This document shows, piece by piece, positions 16,362-25,784 of a stretch of 64,000 bases of DNA. The translations under genes were made by a program, and so were the position numbers. The stretch is from JANLSE01 sp038214135 (GTDB lineage Bacteria; Chloroflexota; Chloroflexia; Chloroflexales; Roseiflexaceae). The first letter of the stretch is position 1. Each line of letters opens with the position of its first letter. The stretch covers positions 1 through 64,000 of the forward strand of contig JBBQSD010000004.1 in assembly GCA_038214135.1 (NCBI GenBank), written 5' to 3'. The notes under the pieces were generated by a model. It did no database searches. It was not told the origin of the DNA and saw only the letters and a list, made by a program, of their open reading frames with translations.

Positions 16362-16919
16362 TTAGTTGCTGATCGCTCGTGGCTGCCGGTGTAGGAAACT
16401 GGTGGGAAGGTGTATCCTTGATCGGGCCGCTACGCTGTTTACAATAGACCTGAGCAAACCAACAACGAGCACCATCACAAATGCAAAGAAACGCTTCCGT
16501 ATCACACGCATAAGCATCTGCACCCATGTGCCCTTTTCCTGTGGTTTAGCAACATTCCAAATCTTGTCGAAGCTCTTCTCTAACTGTTGAAAGACACCAG
16601 AAGCGCCAAGGATCAATGTCACCGTACCAATAAGTGTGGCCGCGCCCGATTGCTTGGTAATAACACTCAAAATCTGCTCAACTGTATCGCGCAGTTGCGG
16701 CGAGAACGTCCGAGCAGTGATATCAAGAAGCGCTGTTTGCACAGCAACCTGTGAGCCAAGGATCATACCAAAGCCAGCTAACAATAGTAGCAGCAGTGGA
16801 AAGATCGAAAACATTGCATAATACGCGAGCGCTGCGCCAAGCTGATCGGCCTCATCCTGTTGAAATTCTTGCCATGCTTGCAGCACCAGGGCACTGAATC
16901 TACTCAATACGGTTTTCAT
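16362..16919 (-). pseudogene. YihY/UPF0761 membrane protein with internal deletion
   Basis: The first 160 residues match the YihY (formerly RNase BN) family: A-A-L-A-Y-Y-A-M-F-S-I-F-P-L-L, then the region containing GASGVFQQLEKSFDKIWNV. Intact members have about 280-300 residues and six membrane helices, but only two or three remain here. After VMVLVVGLL the frame runs into unrelated residues. In another minus-strand frame the same DNA reads VYCKQRSGPIK, which looks like the usual C-terminal end (VYA..YGS.I). An internal deletion of roughly 100 codons with loss of frame explains this. Confidence 0.72.
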
Positions 16920-16997
16920 GCGTACCAGAACTCCTTACTACATGAATCATGCATGATCGGGGTACGCTGTTGTGCTATCAAGAAAGGAATATAGCAT

Positions 16998-17651
16998 ATG
17001 CCATTCCAAAATCGCGTCACTCCCTTCGGGCAGATCATCGCGACAGAAGCCCGCGGCACACTGATGGGCAATCGCGGCTGTCTTCACGGCACAGGCAATC
17101 ACCTGCTACGTCAGTACCAGAGCCGACGCTGGATCATCTGCGTGCTCGACTTCAAGGGGCGCACACGTACGCCAATGCCACCAGGCCAGTATACATCACT
17201 CTTTTTTCTTGACGAAGCCACAGCATTGGCAGCAGGACATCGCCCGTGTGCCGAGTGTCAGCGCAAACGTTTCACTGTGTTTCGTTCGCACTGGGCCGCT
17301 GCTAACCCAGATCTGGCAGGAAGCAGTACACCGCTGGTCGATACCATCGATTCAACACTGCACGACCAGCGCATTAGCCGCCACCGCTACCAGCGCGATA
17401 TGATCAAGCTGACCTATTCTGCTCGGCTGGCAGAACTCCCGGATGGTACCTGTGTGGTGTTGCCAAACAACGACACCACCTATCTGGTTCATGGCGGCTG
17501 GCTCTTTCCGTGGAGTATTGAAGGCTATGGCGAACCGATCAGGCGGCCAATGACACCCGTACAGGTGCTAACACCGCGCTCGACTGTACGAGCACTCGCA
17601 CACGGATATCGGCCAGCTATGCACCCAACTGCCTTCACAGCTATGGATTAA
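16998..17651 (+). CDS. Conserved protein of unknown function with HRPCAECQR motif
   Basis: This is a soluble protein of 217 residues with no signal peptide. It resembles a conserved hypothetical family seen in several phyla that starts with a T-P-F-G-x-I-I-A-T type sequence followed by GTLMGNRGCLH. The AGHRPCAECQR motif near residue 80 recalls the zinc/DNA-contacting loop of Ada-type proteins (G-x-R-P-C-x-x-C), and with C28 may bind a metal. AAGGAA precedes the ATG. Its 3' end overlaps the convergent alcohol dehydrogenase by 11 bases. I cannot assign a function. Confidence 0.8.
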   Translation: MPFQNRVTPFGQIIATEARGTLMGNRGCLHGTGNHLLRQYQSRRWIICVLDFKGRTRTPMPPGQYTSLFFLDEATALAAGHRPCAECQRKRFTVFRSHWAAANPDLAGSSTPLVDTIDSTLHDQRISRHRYQRDMIKLTYSARLAELPDGTCVVLPNNDTTYLVHGGWLFPWSIEGYGEPIRRPMTPVQVLTPRSTVRALAHGYRPAMHPTAFTAMD

Positions 17652-18660
17652 GCACCACTTTCACAGCATCCAGCGTGCCTTTCGCCAGATCGTGGATGAG
17701 TTGTGGCCCATCGGCAAGCGGCGCGATGCGCTCGATCAGTAGATCAACATTGAGTCTGCCCGACACCAGCAGCGAGATCGACTGCTCGAATTCCGCGCTG
17801 GTGAAGGCATAGACGCCACGAATCGCGATCTCACGGGTCACGACATGTTGCATATTGAGTGAGACTTCGGGTGCCGAGTTGCCGATCCAGGTGATATTGC
17901 CGCCAATACGAGTGACAGCCAACGCCTGCTGTACCGTCGGCGCGATGCCAACCGCCTCGATTGCCGCATCCGCGCCACGCCCGCCCGTCGCGGCCTGCAC
18001 AGCGGTGATCGGATCGTGTACGCCCACATCAACAACCAGATCGGCACCGAGTTTGTGAGCCAGCTCGAGCCGGTGGGCGCTACGGTCGGTCACGATAATC
18101 GTGCCAGCACCTTTGAGCCGTGCAACCATGAGTGCCAGCAGGCCAATCGGGCCAGTACCAATGATCGCAACGCTCTCACCAACCAGAAACGGCGTCTGGT
18201 TGATGGCGTGCAGCGCGACCGAGAGCGGCTCGATCAGTGCGGCGCGCTCCCAGCTCAGGCCAGCCGGTTTGCGGTGAAGTTGGCGCTGCGGTACGCGCAC
18301 CGCCTCTGCATAAGCCCCGTGCTGGTGCATCCCGATCATTGTGCGCTGCAAACAAACATTGGTGCGCCCAGCCTGGCACATCACACATACCCCACAGGTG
18401 AGCATCGGATCGACAATCACATCGTCGCCGATCTGATACGCGCTGACGTTCGGGCCGATCGCGCTGATCGTGCCGCTGAACTCGTGGCCCATGGCAATCC
18501 CAGGGTAACGCCGCCCGGTCGAACCGGTATAGCCGTGGACATCCGAGCCGCAGATGCCAACCGCCTTGACCGCAACGACGACCTCATGTGGTTCGGGTGT
18601 TGGGTTCTCGATCTCACGCAGCGGCATCTGCCACGCACCCTCATAGACTAATGCTCGCAT
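17641..18660 (-). CDS. Zinc-dependent alcohol/polyol dehydrogenase (MDR family)
   Basis: The 339-residue protein is a medium-chain dehydrogenase of the sorbitol/threonine/2,3-butanediol dehydrogenase type. The catalytic zinc region is CGSDVHGY (Cys near 37) with G-H-E at about 58-60. A structural zinc lobe is present as CGVCVMC...C (about 88-102). The Rossmann nucleotide site is GTGPIGLLA (about 169-177), followed by an acidic residue in VTDRS that favours NAD. The substrate is likely a sugar alcohol or threonine-like alcohol; sequence alone does not decide. It is a single gene, convergent with the preceding one. Confidence 0.92.
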   Translation of the reverse strand: MRALVYEGAWQMPLREIENPTPEPHEVVVAVKAVGICGSDVHGYTGSTGRRYPGIAMGHEFSGTISAIGPNVSAYQIGDDVIVDPMLTCGVCVMCQAGRTNVCLQRTMIGMHQHGAYAEAVRVPQRQLHRKPAGLSWERAALIEPLSVALHAINQTPFLVGESVAIIGTGPIGLLALMVARLKGAGTIIVTDRSAHRLELAHKLGADLVVDVGVHDPITAVQAATGGRGADAAIEAVGIAPTVQQALAVTRIGGNITWIGNSAPEVSLNMQHVVTREIAIRGVYAFTSAEFEQSISLLVSGRLNVDLLIERIAPLADGPQLIHDLAKGTLDAVKVVLNP

Positions 18661-18784
18661 AACTTCCTTTCGACATCAGCGCAACCTGCTACTCATGCCG
18701 CTATTATCCCACATCTTCCTGTGCCACGTGCCACCTGATCTGAAACGATCTGAGCGCCGCTAGCTCTCGTGTTCAACGACTAGC

Positions 18785-19777
18785 CTACTCCTTAACGCGG
18801 CTTCTTGACTCAGAGCGAGGAGCCTGACTCGGCAGCAATTGCAGTGCAGGCGTCGAAGTGGCCTGCGGTACAGGCGGAGAAGTTGGGACACGGAGCGTCA
18901 GAATGCCGAGTAACACAACGAAACACAGCACTGCCCACAGCCATAAAAACGCCTGATAGTAGAGTATGCGCGCACTGCTCGTTCGCATCTGCGCATGTTG
19001 AAGATCGGCCATCATTGCTCTGACAGTCTGATATCGCTGACTTGGCGAAATCTCGGTTGCATGCTGAATAATCCGGCTGATAGTTTGATCAGCATGCGAC
19101 ACGCTGATCAGATCATCAAAGATCATGCCGAGTGCATAAATATCGCTGCGTTGATCAAGCGATGCACCAGCGTGCTGCTCGGGAGGTGCATATGGGATTG
19201 TACCAATTGGATACTGTGTCCTGCGCCTTGGAAAGAGTGGTCGCGCTAGCCCAAAATCGAGCAGGATGATATCGCCTGATTCGGTAAAAATGAGGTTGCT
19301 TGGCTTGAGATCGGCATGGATGATCGGCACATCGCGCTCGTGCAGATAGGCAACAACTCGACAGAGCCGCAGCATGATTGTAAGTGCTTTCTCCCTGCTC
19401 ACCGGCCAGTGTTCAATCAGTACGCTCAGCGGCTTGCCCGCCATATGATCCATCACCAGATAATAGTCTTCACATATCTGAAAACAGTCGCGCCAGCGTG
19501 GAACTGCTCGATGCCGGATGCCAGCTAACAATTGCGACTCACGCAATAGATACCCGATCGCCCTGGCACGATCCAGGCCAGCAGGCTCGTTGGCCAATGA
19601 AAGGCGCTTGATCACAACCAGGCATCCGAGTCGATGTGTGCGTGCGAGATAGACACTCGTCATCTGTGTGCGCGCAAGCAGGGCAACGATGATATAGCGC
19701 CGAGCGAGTACTGTACCAACGGGTAGGGGATCGAAGCGGCGAGTACGGAGCGTATAGGATTGTGATTGCTGCTCCAT
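18785..19777 (-). CDS. Transmembrane Ser/Thr protein kinase
   Basis: The 330-residue Hanks-type kinase has VAIK-like lysine in VVIKRL (about 55), catalytic loop HADLKPSN (about 154), DFG in LLDFGLA (about 173) and A-P-E in YAPPEQH. The glycine loop is degenerate (LLARTQMTSVYLA), but the catalytic residues are all present. A single C-terminal membrane segment (about 280-302) and a short Pro-rich extracytoplasmic tail follow, without PASTA repeats. AGGAGG precedes the ATG. Targets are unknown. The adjacent PH-domain membrane protein is on the same strand but 70 bases upstream. Confidence 0.93.
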   Translation of the reverse strand: MEQQSQSYTLRTRRFDPLPVGTVLARRYIIVALLARTQMTSVYLARTHRLGCLVVIKRLSLANEPAGLDRARAIGYLLRESQLLAGIRHRAVPRWRDCFQICEDYYLVMDHMAGKPLSVLIEHWPVSREKALTIMLRLCRVVAYLHERDVPIIHADLKPSNLIFTESGDIILLDFGLARPLFPRRRTQYPIGTIPYAPPEQHAGASLDQRSDIYALGMIFDDLISVSHADQTISRIIQHATEISPSQRYQTVRAMMADLQHAQMRTSSARILYYQAFLWLWAVLCFVVLLGILTLRVPTSPPVPQATSTPALQLLPSQAPRSESRSRVKE

Positions 19778-19845
19778 GATAGCCTCCTGTGCCGTGCAGA
19801 TCGCTTGGTAGGAATGGTTGGTGTCACATCAAGAGCCAGTGATCG

Positions 19846-20247
19846 TTATGGGCTACGCTGGGGCGTGACGATCACCAGGAGGCGAAACGTGATCGAGCCA
19901 TGACGATGATCGGCATGGATCTGGATCATGTGTTCGCTAAATGGCGCGTATGAGATACGGAGCTGATGAACATGCGATAGTGGTATTGTTATCGTCTCGC
20001 GCCCGCGCCAGGAGAGAGTCCGCACATGCAGTGCAGCAGACGTGATCTGGATACGAAAGAGCTGCCAACTCCAGTACTGCCAGATCAGTATGAACACAGA
20101 CAGGAAGGCAGCGGCCACCAGAAAGGAAGGCAGCGGTAGAAGGATGATCGTAGCCACCATAACCAGCACTGCGATGGCAAACCGAGGGATGAGGGCGATC
20201 CAATGACGCTGAGCGATCAGCGTACCCGTTGTGGCTGTTTGTTGCAT
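19846..20247 (-). CDS. PH-domain (bPH2/YdbS-like) membrane protein
   Basis: The 133-residue product has two close membrane helices (about 18-60) followed by a beta-rich segment with W-R-G-R-E-T-I-T-I-P-L-S-H-V, a pattern typical of bacterial PH (YdbS/YdbT) domains. AGGAGG before ATG 20247 sets the start; the frame is open upstream to 20385, but that part shows no coding character. Such proteins are membrane proteins of unclear role. Confidence 0.65.
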   Translation of the reverse strand: MQQTATTGTLIAQRHWIALIPRFAIAVLVMVATIILLPLPSFLVAAAFLSVFILIWQYWSWQLFRIQITSAALHVRTLSWRGRETITIPLSHVHQLRISYAPFSEHMIQIHADHRHGSITFRLLVIVTPQRSP

Positions 20248-20411
20248 ATACTGCTCCTCCTTCGGCGATGGTTCAGCATCATTGCCGTTATATGGAGCAT
20301 GACATATGCAATGCAGAAGGTGTATCCGTCCTGGACCGAGTGTTGGGCTGAATCTAGCACCTGTGATTATTGAAGAACTGATCACTGAAGAGATACGCAG
20401 GGAGCCAATCG

Positions 20412-21086
20412 TTAACGTTCATCGCGCCGCCGCTCGCGCTCAAGCCAAGCAGCCTCCTGGCGCCGTTCGATCTGAAGCTTGGCAAGAATATTCGAAACAT
20501 GCGTTTTGACGGTTTTTAGGCTGATGATCAACTTCTCGGCGATCTCAGCGTTCGTCTTACGCTGGACGAGCAGATCCAGAACCTCATGCTCGCGCGGGGT
20601 TAGCCGCTCGAACAAATCACTATCAGATGGTTGCCGCCAATGGTTGCGGATGCGCTCTGCAATCGACGGCCCATAGATTGTCTCACCCTGTACAAGGCGG
20701 TGGATCGCACGTGCAAGCTCGTTACCCGTATATCGATCACCTTTTGAAATATAGCCATGGGCACCAGCACTCAGTGCCTCGAATAACACCTCAGATTCAT
20801 CCAGATAGCTTAACACCAAGATCCGCACGCTTGGTGCCATCTGGGCAATCTGGCGAATCGCCGCGATACCATTCGCTTCGGATGGCCTGGAGGAGCCCAT
20901 TCGTGGCGGAATGCGAAGATCGATCAGTGTTACGTCCGGAAGCAGATTGACAACAGCCGCAACAGCCTCATCGGCTGCCGTTTCCTTCGCCAGAATACAG
21001 ATCGGCGGATCGGCGATCTCGAGCGCAGCCTCAAGCCCAAGCATAAAGACTGGCTCATCTTCAACAAGAATCACTCCCAACATCAT
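20412..21086 (-). CDS. NarL/LuxR-type response regulator
   Basis: The product has an N-terminal receiver (E-D-E near residue 7, phospho-Asp in VTLIDLRIP, T/S in VLVLSYL, Lys in YISKGD) and a C-terminal LuxR helix-turn-helix (LTPREHEVLDLLVQRKTNAEIAE). It activates or represses target promoters when phosphorylated. The start overlaps the end of the sensor gene: AAGGAG stands before two adjacent ATGs at 21086/21083, and a further ATG at 21113 lies inside the kinase gene. The translational coupling shows it is the partner of that kinase. Confidence 0.93.
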   Translation of the reverse strand: MMLGVILVEDEPVFMLGLEAALEIADPPICILAKETAADEAVAAVVNLLPDVTLIDLRIPPRMGSSRPSEANGIAAIRQIAQMAPSVRILVLSYLDESEVLFEALSAGAHGYISKGDRYTGNELARAIHRLVQGETIYGPSIAERIRNHWRQPSDSDLFERLTPREHEVLDLLVQRKTNAEIAEKLIISLKTVKTHVSNILAKLQIERRQEAAWLERERRRDER

Positions 21087-21096
21087 CGGCTCCTTC

Positions 21097-23814
21097 TCAA
21101 GGGTTCGCATCATCACTCTCCTCTCGGGGCAACCAGGCAGCAACTATTGTCCCTTTCGATCCGGATTCAATCTGCAACAGACCGCCAGCCTGGCGCGCAC
21201 GTTCTTTCATACTTGCAAGGCCACGGTGCTGTAGACTATCGGCACCATTGACAGGAAACCCGATCCCATTATCTATCACACGTAGGTTAATGGTATGCGG
21301 CTCTGCATACAGGTGGACAGTGACACAGCCTGCGTGGGCGTGTTCGTGAACATTCGCAACGGCCTCACGGGCAATAAACAGCAGGACACGGGCCATGCGA
21401 TGCGGCAAGCTCGGTAAATCCGAATCGATTTGTAGATCAATGCGCAGGTTCGGATCGGTGGCCAGTTGTTGGAGATCTCTGCTGATAAATTCCTGTAGCG
21501 CCCGGCGGCGTGATCCCCCTGGGGATAGATCATGAACAACGATATTGATATCAGACAGAATCCCCCAGGCTGCGCGTCGCACCTCATGCAGAAGGCGGCG
21601 TGCCTTCTGTGGATCACGATCCATCACGGCACTGGCAGTGCGGCTTAACTCAATCAGTCCGCGCATGCTGGATTTCACGCCATCATGCAGATCAAGCTCA
21701 ATCCGCCGACGCTCTTGTTCAACATGAAGCTGGCCACTTGCAATCACACTGGCCGCCATCTGGCCAAAGAGCGAGAGCACCTGCTGATCATAGGCAAGAA
21801 ACTGATGTCGAGACCGATAATTGACCGAGAGTACACCAAGCAAGCGCCCTTGTGCAAGCAATGGCAAACCTGCAAATGAACGGATTTCCTGGCGAGCAAT
21901 GAACGTTCGGAGCTTTGTGGGTTCGGCCAACTCTCCAGTTGGCTGTCCTGTCAATAACGGATCAGAAAAGGCGTCAGATTGATAGTATGGCTCACGATTC
22001 TGCCCAATAACCTGGATGATGTTATCGCCCTCCTGCGGAAGCTTGAGGCCGCTATTATCGCCATAGAGATTGCCGACAATAATAGGCTGGTCGAACTCTA
22101 TTTCCTGCCGATTCATCGGATGCAACAGGATCAGATCAGCACGCAGCAGTTCGCATGCAGAACTTGCGATTTTGTGTAATAGCTGGCGTTCATCGCCATT
22201 ACGCGGCAGCATCGAGAGATCATTACTAAGATTATGCAAACTGGTAAGTGCCTGAGCAAGGCGCAGCTCACGTTCATAGACGATCGCATTCTCGATGGCG
22301 GTCGTCACATCATGGGCATAACGCTCGACAAGTTCGACAAGGAGTGGAGCGATTGTGCGGCGCTCGTGCTTATAAAAGCCAGCCTCAATCGTCCCTAGCC
22401 GTCCCAACGGAACCCAGGCGCGAATAAGATCCGCATGATTATACCGATTCCAGATGCCATGATCGAAGCGTTCATCCCAATCGGCAATAATCTCCGTCTT
22501 CCCAGTTCGCAACACATCAGCCTGAATATCGTGACTATCGAGTGGGTGGTGTGAATCCTGAACCCAGCCAGGTGGCACATTACGTCCACGTATGGTGCGA
22601 ATCTCCTGTTGATCCTCATCGACCAGTGAAATGGTGGCGAAGGTAAAGCCAATTTTGGCGCACAGCATTTCTAGGACTGAATCCAGCACTTCAGTGACCT
22701 GGAGTCGATGGATCGATCCATCAACAATGGTGGTGAGCGCAGGAATCTCGTGGCGAAAGCTCGCATACGCGCAGAGCGGCCAAATCTGCTGCAGCAGCGC
22801 CGTGAGAAAGTGTGTGGTAACTGTCCGTTCCCCCGTACTGTATGGCTGATACTCGATCTCAAGAACCGCCAACACGGCCCTGGCATCCTCAAGTTGACTA
22901 TAGATCGGCAGAAATACACACGTTGACTGCTTATCGATCAGTTCTTGTGGCTTTCGTTCGACAATGGCGTGCTCTACATGATGGCATTGTGCGAGATCCT
23001 TGGTCATGCCAAGAAATGCACGTTCTTCGATCCTATATAACTGCCGAACCGTGGCGCTTGTCTCATCGAAAAGGTACAGTGCGGTGCGTGTAGCGCTGAT
23101 CGCCTGGCCACATGCCGCCTGAATAGTCCACCATAGTTGCAAACCATCGGTTCCGACGAGCACCTGACGCAGAAGTTTGGTGACAAGCTCATCGCGCTCA
23201 CGAGCACCATGGCGATTGGTGACATCGACACGTGTCATGTAGTGTACAAGAAAGCTAGATAGCAAGAGACCCGCAAGTGGCGACACAGCGATAGAGAACA
23301 ATGTAGGCAGATTGGTAATCTGTGGATCTGTGATCAGCACAACCCCACACAGTAGGATGGAAACCTCAACTATTGTGAGTGCATAGGCAGCCTGACGATC
23401 CGTATAGCGGCTGATCATGAGCAGCGCCGGAAGGTAGAGCACCCAAAGAATTCGAATGGTTGGCTCACGCCCAAGGAAGAACATGAGCATCGTAACGCCA
23501 ATAAGTGCGATCTGAGCGCGCCAGAACTGCATACGCCCAGTGTAGAAGCGATGTTCTGTGCGCTGGATAAGGGTATAGCGGATCAGGAGATAGAGTGCAT
23601 AACCGAACAGCGCAACATAGATAATAATTGCCGAGTCCCCCACCCACGGCACCAGAGTCAATAGCAGCACCACGATGAGTGAGGCAACCACCACTCGATA
23701 ATATTGGGCGACCATCAGCGCACTTTTGCTCGACAAGTGGCGTCCGATGTTGGACTGCATCATCAGTTGGCTGATTGGTGGTTCCATCATTGCCCCCTCA
23801 TTTGTGGAAGACAC
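21097..23814 (-). CDS. NarL-family sensor histidine kinase with membrane domain and GAF domains
   Basis: The 905-residue protein has about six hydrophobic segments in residues 35-210 (7TMR/MASE-like input region). Three GAF-type domains follow (about 230-350, 365-505 and 530-665). The kinase core is HisKA_3 with the phosphorylated His in ELDLHDGVKSS (near 685), and the HATPase_c has the N box EAVANVHEHAHA and DNGIGF. It forms an operon with the LuxR-type regulator. The stimulus is unknown. The ABC exporter genes are divergent from it and could be targets. Confidence 0.94.
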   Translation of the reverse strand: MSSTNEGAMMEPPISQLMMQSNIGRHLSSKSALMVAQYYRVVVASLIVVLLLTLVPWVGDSAIIIYVALFGYALYLLIRYTLIQRTEHRFYTGRMQFWRAQIALIGVTMLMFFLGREPTIRILWVLYLPALLMISRYTDRQAAYALTIVEVSILLCGVVLITDPQITNLPTLFSIAVSPLAGLLLSSFLVHYMTRVDVTNRHGARERDELVTKLLRQVLVGTDGLQLWWTIQAACGQAISATRTALYLFDETSATVRQLYRIEERAFLGMTKDLAQCHHVEHAIVERKPQELIDKQSTCVFLPIYSQLEDARAVLAVLEIEYQPYSTGERTVTTHFLTALLQQIWPLCAYASFRHEIPALTTIVDGSIHRLQVTEVLDSVLEMLCAKIGFTFATISLVDEDQQEIRTIRGRNVPPGWVQDSHHPLDSHDIQADVLRTGKTEIIADWDERFDHGIWNRYNHADLIRAWVPLGRLGTIEAGFYKHERRTIAPLLVELVERYAHDVTTAIENAIVYERELRLAQALTSLHNLSNDLSMLPRNGDERQLLHKIASSACELLRADLILLHPMNRQEIEFDQPIIVGNLYGDNSGLKLPQEGDNIIQVIGQNREPYYQSDAFSDPLLTGQPTGELAEPTKLRTFIARQEIRSFAGLPLLAQGRLLGVLSVNYRSRHQFLAYDQQVLSLFGQMAASVIASGQLHVEQERRRIELDLHDGVKSSMRGLIELSRTASAVMDRDPQKARRLLHEVRRAAWGILSDINIVVHDLSPGGSRRRALQEFISRDLQQLATDPNLRIDLQIDSDLPSLPHRMARVLLFIAREAVANVHEHAHAGCVTVHLYAEPHTINLRVIDNGIGFPVNGADSLQHRGLASMKERARQAGGLLQIESGSKGTIVAAWLPREESDDANP

Positions 23815-23986
23815 CGAAGGGTCTATGCAAAGTATAGCAGTCGCATGCTGTGCTGTCCTCAGCCCAAGGCCGATCTTTACGCTGCTGTACTCATAACGAC
23901 CGATTGATCCAACTCCAGACGTATGCTACGCTCCAACGGTTTGTTCACAATCGGTTAGTGCATATGCTCGCGCTGAAAGAAACACC

Positions 23987-25735
23987 ATGCAGGCTTCGTC
24001 TGCGGGATACCGCCGCATTCTGGGAACCTACCTCGCGCCGCAACGCATACGCATGATCATCCTGGCAACATGGATGCTCATCGATCTTGTGCTGCAGCTT
24101 GGCTTACCGCGCGTGGTACAAACGTTTATTGATAGTGCTATTGGTGGCGAAAAGCTGGACACCCTATTGTGGATCGGCGTAGCCTACCTCGCTGTGGCGC
24201 TCGGCCAAAATTTGGCGCTGGTGGGCTGGCAATTCGTGGCGCAAAACATCGGCCTGATCGCAACAAATCGTATTCGTGCCGATCTCACACAGCATTGCTT
24301 AAACCTCGACATGGGGTTTCATAATGCACACACCCCCGGCGAGTTGATCGAGCGCGTTGATGGCGATGTGACCAAGCTGGAAAACTTCATGTCGCAGTTT
24401 GTTGTTCAAGTTCTCCTCAACGGCCTGCTGCTGCTTGGCGTGATTGTGCTGCTGTTCCTGATCGATTGGCGTGTTGGGCTACCAAGCGCTATAAGCGTGG
24501 TTGTCGCAGTAGTTGTCGCTCGGGCACTCACCGGACGATTGGCAATCTACAGCATCAAGGAGCGCCAGGCGAGCGCCGAACTATTCGGCCTGCTCGAAGA
24601 ACGGTTGTCGGGTACCGAAGACATTCGCGCCAATGGAGCGGTGGCCTATGTGCTGCGTCGCCATATCGAGCGTTCACGGGTGCTGTTCCATACCAGTCTG
24701 ATGCGGGCACTGCTTGGCATGATCAGCTGGCGCTCATTGAATACGGCCATCACAATCGGTGCGATTCTCTCGCTGACTCTTGGTGCATTGCTCGCGCTCG
24801 ACGGCGTGCTGACAATCGGCCAGGTGTATCTGATCTTCGCGTATACCAGCCTGCTCAACCACCCGATTGAAGAATTGATGCGCCAGCTCGACGACTTGCA
24901 GCAGGCGATTGCCAGCATTGCACGGGTGCAGGAATTGTTCGCCACCGAACCGTCCGTCGTTGACGCAGAACAGAACACGCTGCTCCCTGATGGGCCGTTG
25001 TCGGTTAAGCTGGATGCGGTGAGCTTCGGCTATCCCGACGATGACCTCGTGCTGCGCGAGGTGTCGATGCTCCTTCCGGCGGGGACAACACTCGGGCTGC
25101 TTGGGCACACGGGCAGCGGCAAAACCACCCTGACGCGATTGCTGCTACGCTTGTACGATCCCACGGTTGGCACGCTACGGCTGGGTGGCGTTGATCTGTG
25201 CTGCGTGCCGAACGGTGATCTGCGGGCGCGGGTTGCAATCGTCACCCAGAATATTCAGTTGTTCAGCGCGACGGTGCGCGATAACCTGACCTTTTTTGAT
25301 CAGGCCATTCCCGATGCACAGCTCATGGCGGCGCTCGACACGTTGGGTATGGGCGATTGGCTGCACACGCTGCCAAATGGCCTCGACACACTGCTGGCCT
25401 CGGGCGGTAGCGGGCTATCGGCTGGCCAGGCACAGTTGCTAGCCTTTGCACGTGCATTTCTACGCGATCCAGGGTTGATCATCCTTGATGAGGCCTCATC
25501 ACGACTGGATCCAGCCACCGAGCGCCAACTCGAACAGGCGCTCGCACGGCTGCTCCACGGGCGCACCGCAATCATCATTGCCCACCGTCTGCGTACGCTT
25601 GAGCACGTCGATCAGATCATGATCTTGGAGGATGGGCGCGTACGCGAGCATGGGCTGCGCGCCGAACTCGTGCGTGACCCCGGCTCACGTTTTGTGCAGC
25701 TCCTGCAGGTTGGAATGGAAGATGCACTGGCCTAA
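23987..25735 (+). CDS. ABC exporter half-transporter (heterodimer subunit 1)
   Basis: This 582-residue half-transporter has an N-terminal six-helix membrane domain (about 20-310) and a nucleotide-binding domain. Walker A is GHTGSGKTT, the signature motif is LSAGQ rather than LSGGQ, Walker B is LIILDEAS with the catalytic Glu present, and the switch His is in IIIAHR. It is followed 49 bases later by a second half-transporter, so the two probably form a heterodimer. The substrate may be a lipid, peptide or drug. The ribosome site is weak. Confidence 0.93.
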   Translation: MQASSAGYRRILGTYLAPQRIRMIILATWMLIDLVLQLGLPRVVQTFIDSAIGGEKLDTLLWIGVAYLAVALGQNLALVGWQFVAQNIGLIATNRIRADLTQHCLNLDMGFHNAHTPGELIERVDGDVTKLENFMSQFVVQVLLNGLLLLGVIVLLFLIDWRVGLPSAISVVVAVVVARALTGRLAIYSIKERQASAELFGLLEERLSGTEDIRANGAVAYVLRRHIERSRVLFHTSLMRALLGMISWRSLNTAITIGAILSLTLGALLALDGVLTIGQVYLIFAYTSLLNHPIEELMRQLDDLQQAIASIARVQELFATEPSVVDAEQNTLLPDGPLSVKLDAVSFGYPDDDLVLREVSMLLPAGTTLGLLGHTGSGKTTLTRLLLRLYDPTVGTLRLGGVDLCCVPNGDLRARVAIVTQNIQLFSATVRDNLTFFDQAIPDAQLMAALDTLGMGDWLHTLPNGLDTLLASGGSGLSAGQAQLLAFARAFLRDPGLIILDEASSRLDPATERQLEQALARLLHGRTAIIIAHRLRTLEHVDQIMILEDGRVREHGLRAELVRDPGSRFVQLLQVGMEDALA

Positions 25736-25784
25736 TGCATATGCAATTGTGATTCATTTGTGTAGGAAGGATCGATAAACCTGT

